Assembly: GCF_000203795.2 (NCBI RefSeq)
Contig: NW_006281102.1
Location: 1,292,582 to 1,356,581 of the forward strand
DNA from: Batrachochytrium dendrobatidis JAM81
Taxonomy: Eukaryota > Chytridiomycota > Chytridiomycetes > Rhizophydiales
DNA: 64,000 nt
Direction: 5' to 3'
Shown here: positions 59,150 to 64,000 of the stretch, piece after piece
How the letters are laid out: the number at the start of each line of letters is the position of its first letter
How positions within the stretch are numbered: position 1 is the stretch's first letter
Position numbers and translations under genes: made by a program
Notes under the pieces: model-generated
Told to the model about the DNA's origin: nothing
The model's input: the letters and a program-made list of their open reading frames with translations, nothing else
Database searches by the model: none

Positions 59150-60382
59150 CGAGTCTTTATTTTCAAGGTATTATTAATAACTGTGATCCCGTCTAGTCTA
59201 CTATTGAAATTCAATGGCTCTGTGCCTTCAAAGCATGTGTTCACTCCATGGCAGAGTTGGTAATGTGATCAAAACTAAATATACATTTCAGACAGCTTCG
59301 ACTACCCTAGTCACAAGACACTTCAAACCTTATTGAATCAAAACAATAAGAGTATCAAATTGAGCCAGTTAGATGGAAGCTGTGATTACAACACCTGCTT
59401 GTATCGGAGTACTGGAATTGTTTTATTATGGTCACAAGATTGAAATTACAGGAGAATTGTGCCGAGCAACTCTTATTTGGCTTTGTTCTCCGCTTAGGTT
59501 ATCCTTATCTAGCACTCCACAATAGAATAAACTGATACGTCATGGATATGATCAAGGGCTTAGTCTTGGTCATTATAGGGGCAGTCTTATACTCCTTTGC
59601 CTCCATGTCTTGCTTTCAAAAATGTATGGTGCTATAAAGGCATCTTTTCCCATTCATCTGCCAGTCATAACTACTCTAGCACAGCCACTCTGGACTTGTT
59701 CCATGCCAAAAACACCTTTCATCCATTATCAAGCTACTGAAACCTGGAACATGTCAAGCATAGTACGCCCGGGCTTCCTTGATCGGGTCCTGCCTGACAT
59801 GCTGGCATAGCATCTCCATGCATCCCAAAATATAAAATATTCAACTTGCAAGCCGGTCAATAGAACCGAATTGCTTTACCAAGCATGACATTATCAAATG
59901 TGCCTCTTGTCCACTCTTGATAAACATTGTAGCAATCCAACCAAATGTTACAGCAGCGACACGGGGAAAATACTCTTGGTTACATACAAAACTCCACTTT
60001 TATATTTTGGAACCATTCAGATAGTACCAAGCAAGCTATTGTTGCAGCATTTTGAAAGCAAAAGCGTTTCATTTGTAATATTGTCCTATACTGAGTTGAG
60101 AGCAGTAAGTTGTTCAACTGGCCGTGTCAGCAAATCATATTGTAGTTGTACAGAAAGTACAGGTAATAAATGATCCAGCCACTCAAATCAGCAATCTATC
60201 GCTATTTTCAAAAGAACACCAAAGATGATGGTTGCTGGCATTCTTTCATTTATCTCTCCATTGTCACCAACTGTGATTCCAGAAACATTGCCCATGAATA
60301 ATTCAATAGTAAATTTAGTTGATTTCCAACTGTTTTCATTGTCAAGAGCCTAAGATGATTAAAAATAACCAAGGGGCGTTCC
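59150..60382. other. Spacer without recognised gene
   Basis: About 1.2 kb, AT-rich. It holds several short frames, including a 31-codon hydrophobic one at about 59541, none with family features. No copy of the TIR element was seen here. Confidence 0.5.
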
Positions 60383-63300
60383 TTAGTCATGTGGTACTAC
60401 GGTGTGTCCGGGTTGATTGGGGGTCGCCGGCACAGTTGATGAGGATGATTCAGGAGCTTGAACAGCACGCTCAGCATTCTCCCAAATCTCCTTGCTTGCC
60501 CCTTCAAAATCATGACCGACACGGTGGATCTCTGGTAAAACAACTGGTTCATACGCTGGCTTTTGAGATGGTCTAGGTAAAGGTCGTCGAGGAGACGAAG
60601 GAAAGGCTGTTATGGAACGAGCTGGAGATGAAGGTGCAGCAGTAGTTGTACGCGCAGGTGAAGTGGTGTGAGTAGAATCTGATGGAGATATGGCTGCTAC
60701 TCGAACTGAATCTGTACCAGCAACCAATGCAGGCTCATCCATCACAGTTGAAACTGAATCTAAATTTGAAACAGTTGAAACAGCTGGTTTTGGAATCTCA
60801 ATCGAGCCATCAACTACGGAATGAATAGAAGAATTCGCTCCCTGACTGCTTTCAGCGTTGGAACTGTCATGTGTACCTTTAACAGTAACACCCGTCACCA
60901 TGCTTTGTTTAGAACCTGTCTCTGCTGAAAAACGTATATCTGTTGTATCTATTTCAGAGTCATCACTAAGCGACGAGTCCACAAACACTCCTGCAAGAGT
61001 TTTGTGAGTCGCAGGATCTGAACGGGATAAAGTACTATTTCGCTCGCCTAAAGTACTCACAGGACCTGGTAGCGAGGTGTCGGACTGGTGTAATGACGCC
61101 GGTTTCGAGCCTGAAAGGGAAGTGTTCGATCCCTGCACCGAGTCGGATGATAACCGCGCCGTAATCGAAGGCGAATTGCTATCATCATCTACACGCCTTG
61201 GTCGTGGAATGTTTGCTGAAAAAATGAATTCGGTTTGTGTAATCATGTCTTCAAGAACCAAATCTGACTTGAAGATTTCAAATTGTGAAAAGTCGGGCAA
61301 TGAGGATTTGTGGTCGGCGTTTGAAGTTAGATTTGTAAACGGCTTCAGCCAGTTGGCTGGAATAGTCACTCCTGCAGCTGTCACTGATCCTGCACCATTG
61401 TGAGATGGGTCCGCTGATTGACCGTCTTGGTGTCCTTGGAAAATCACAGTACCAAACAGAAGCGACAGGTTCGAGGATGTCATCTTATTCTTGTCCACAT
61501 TGTCAACGACCCTGTAGATATTTTAATAATTACAAGACAAATAGATTGATCATCAACCATGCCATTCTACAAAGACAACAACTTCAATTAGACTCTTCAC
61601 TACTCACTTTTTCAAATGAACAACAAGAGCTTTGAGTAAAACTTGGTTGGCTCTAGGAAGTGATTTAACACGAGCACGCAGTTTGAGTATACGCTGATTC
61701 ACATCGGATACTTGAGAATACTCTGCTCTTTCCTTGGCTGGAAAGTAAAAAATAGGCTGTGGTAGCTCACGAAAAAACTGTTTGACCAAACTGGCAATAG
61801 CATGTACATCGCGCTCCTCGTCCAAAAGATCTACTGTAAGCGCATCCGTCTCCAACAAAAGTCGTAGTTCGTTTGTCTCGGTAAGCTTTCCAGACATGCG
61901 GTAAATGCCTTCACGATCCAAACCCCTCTGCTCTACTGCACTGATACATTTTGACAGTACAATAGGAATTCCACTTTCAGGACATTGCTTAATGGTAATT
62001 TCAAGTGGTACTCCAAAAATTAAATCTGTCAAGTAAAAACCAAACAGTAAGTAACAAATATTTAAACCAATTCGCTTGGGTGTCGTTAATGTCGAGTTTA
62101 AAAGCTTGCAAATTTGATTTTACCATACTTTTAGCTGGCATACGAGTCTTGAAATTTTCGTAATAGACAGGATCTGGTTCTGGCCAAGCCCGTTGAAAGT
62201 CTTGCTTATGCAATGATACGTCAATATCTTCCTTGACACATTCAACGTACAGCTTTAGCGACTCAATTTCCTACATTGGTTTAAATTTAGAGATTTATGC
62301 CGACTCGATTAGATAAATGTAGCCAATACAATCATGCTACAAAGACATGAACGCAGCATGCAATAAATCACCTTTGTACGCTGATGACAGATGGAGTATT
62401 CAGCATCACAATACGTGCCTAAAACACGTTTTGTAGTCACGATTCTTTTTTTTTCAATCCGCTCTCCTTCCTATTCAAAGTACATGGTAGTGAGTTGGCT
62501 AGACAAGACAAACATCACACTTGTATTGATTCACGTCAAACTACAAGCGAGTCTACTTTCAAACATCAACTTACAATCTTTGCTTTTTGACGAGCAATAT
62601 GTAGCTTCTCCCTTGCCTCTTCAATATAGTGAATGGAAGATCGATATACTTGGTCTGAATTCGCAATTAGACCATCCAGATTGTATTAGAGGCAAATCTT
62701 TGGCCAATATATGATTGATTCTTCAACTGTAATATCATGAATAAAAAATCTGATAATATATACCTGCCAAAGTTGCTTCCTTGATCAACTTGAGATATTT
62801 TTGAGATGTTCCCCCGCCAGGGACAGTCTCTTTTGGCTCTTTTTCAGCTGCCTCGCATTTTTTGTAGTAGCTGGATTTGGCCTAGATAACAGCCAGTCAT
62901 CAATAAAACCAAAGTCAAACATCGATTGGTATATTTTTTAAAATGCCAATATACCTTTGGCACTGTATGGTATCTCAAATCACTGTATTCCCTGTGAGTG
63001 GCCTTGACATCTGCACGAAGCAACTTTAGCGCCTTTTCCTGTGCATGCTGTAGATTTCAAATTGATCCAGTTACAATCAGGTCTCGTCAATAGTTTGTAA
63101 AGCTATACTTTGCAATCAACAAAAACTATTACCTGTTCTTTGGAAAGCTCATCCACAATGCCGTCAAGCATGTGGGTAAGCTTTTGATGTTCAGTCATGA
63201 GCACACCAGTGCAATCTCCTATGCGACGCCATGCTTCCGAGATTGTTTTTGTTGTTCCAGGTTGACTGTTTGAATGGTAGTCAGAAATACAATCAGTTTC

Positions 63301-63944
63301 GAACATCTACAAGCCATCTCTTGCAGTAATTCTTGGCAGTCCTATAATAAAAACCTTACAAGGATCCCAAGTCTATGGTGGTTTTCTTGGAAAGTTTTTC
63401 TAATGAATCGCTGTATATCGTCTCAATTCGATGCCTGTCATACAGAATACCCATTTACGACATGACCCAAAGAATTAGATGGTTGAATAGACCGTATAAT
63501 GAACATTCGTATAATCCTGCCTATTTCTGCAAGGGTATAGCGAGCACCAACACTTGAATCGAGTATGACATTTGGTGAAACAAACCTTTCGACAAAATAG
63601 GATATAACTTGACTCAGAGACTGTTCGCCTTGAGTAGTAAACTGTCGATACAAACCATATGAATCCTGCGGTAACTAGTAGGTTGAATGAATACATGAAC
63701 ACCGTCAATTCAACTCGAACAAGTTATCCGTAATGGCAATGATTATAAGCCATTCATATCAGTATCAACGCACACAACTCGAATGCAACATACCGCCTCA
63801 GAAGGACTGTTTTGCATGGTTGTACTTGTGTTACCACTTTGAAGTGCAGCTATAAAATACTGAGCGAAGCCAAACAGCGCGTCGGGTGATGCTGAGTATG
63901 CAAAGAAACGTCGAGGTTTAAAAAGTTGACTCGTTTCCACTTGA
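60383..63944 (-). CDS. F-BAR / RhoGAP protein (Rgd1-like architecture), 5' end outside window
   Basis: GTPase-activating protein for Rho-family GTPases, recruited to membrane by its F-BAR domain. Exons read: 63944-63794, 63665-63586, 63434-63360, 63265-63133, 63047-62955, 62881-62764, 62654-62575, 62470-62372, 62270-62129, 62025-61608, 61511-60383; phases agree across all junctions and about 839 residues are visible. The F-BAR region runs to about exon nine (VERHRIETIYSDSLEKLSKK, EEAREKLHIARQKAKI). The RhoGAP domain starts LIFGVPLEITIKQ and has the arginine finger in REGIYRMSGK and the downstream NKMTSSNLSLLFG. A Ser/Thr/Pro-rich tail of about 330 residues follows. Nine short exons encode the F-BAR part, while the RhoGAP and tail need two. 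The first visible exon begins within a codon, so at least one exon lies beyond the right edge. Confidence 0.92.
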
Positions 63945-64000
63945 CTGCATAAATAAATTGAATTTCTTTGATTTTTATTTGAATTAAAATTGGAGAATAT

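Noticed and set aside
59541..59636. 31-codon hydrophobic frame that could be a signal-peptide exon
   Set aside because: No downstream exon continuing it was found, and the frame is too short to judge.
61080..61145. A GTTCGATCCC string resembling a tRNA T-loop, with a short flanking stem
   Set aside because: It lies inside the coding tail of the RhoGAP gene, and no D-arm, anticodon arm or acceptor stem can be folded around it.

Overview
The window is nuclear DNA from a zoosporic fungus, most probably a chytrid (a Batrachochytrium-like relative is my guess and is not proven). The reasons are: short GT-AG introns of mostly 60-140 bp, moderately AT-rich spacers, fungal-type genes (RIM15, an F-BAR RhoGAP, GPI-anchored surface proteins), and an axonemal inner-arm dynein heavy chain, which only a fungus with flagellated spores would keep. 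I found 20 protein-coding genes or gene candidates, and for most multi-exon genes I rebuilt the exon structure by hand. For every complete multi-exon gene the summed exon lengths are a multiple of three, and for the two genes cut by the window edges the frame is continuous across every junction. No tRNA, rRNA, CRISPR array or autonomous transposon was recognised.

Layout. 1-13050: axonemal dynein heavy chain (+, 5' end outside the window). 13209-13835: orphan ORF (-). 13836-16378: spacer with one copy of a degenerate terminal-inverted-repeat element and a separate pair of ~108 bp inverted arms around a short RPEL-like ORF. 16379-18360: membrane-anchored FKBP prolyl isomerase (+) convergent with splicing factor SF3A2 (-). 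18706-28480: RIM15-type PAS/kinase/receiver protein (-, 3139 aa). 29151-32617: phosphoserine aminotransferase and an M17 aminopeptidase (-). 32647-38433: ANKRD39-like ankyrin protein (+), muskelin (-), p24/TMED cargo receptor (+), small basic nucleolar-type protein (+). 38951-40996: VWD/C8-like/EGF surface protein (-). 43248-44484: FAM72 (-). 46468-49385: Myb-repeat protein and a half-size PQ-loop membrane protein (+). 50285-53648: eight-cysteine mucin-like GPI protein and GH26-like glycoside hydrolase (+). 54850-56106: ribosomal protein uL13 (+). 56506-58611: GNAT-like protein with large insertions (-). 58892-59149: small membrane ORF (-). 60383-63944: F-BAR/RhoGAP protein (-, 5' end outside the window).

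The genes do not form one pathway. Themes are zoospore motility (dynein), starvation and quiescence signalling (RIM15), secretion (p24, FKBP), and a cell-surface set (VWD protein, eight-cysteine protein, GH26-like enzyme) whose three members each have a TATA-like box 100-140 bp before the ATG. Several genes are better known from animals (muskelin, FAM72, ANKRD39).

The most unusual feature is in the spacers: seven diverged copies, in both orientations, of one non-autonomous element with terminal inverted repeats (about 360-660 bp), all outside genes. Other points of interest are two GC-AG introns, microexons of 11 and 22 nt, and a perfect 18-bp palindrome upstream of the uL13 gene.
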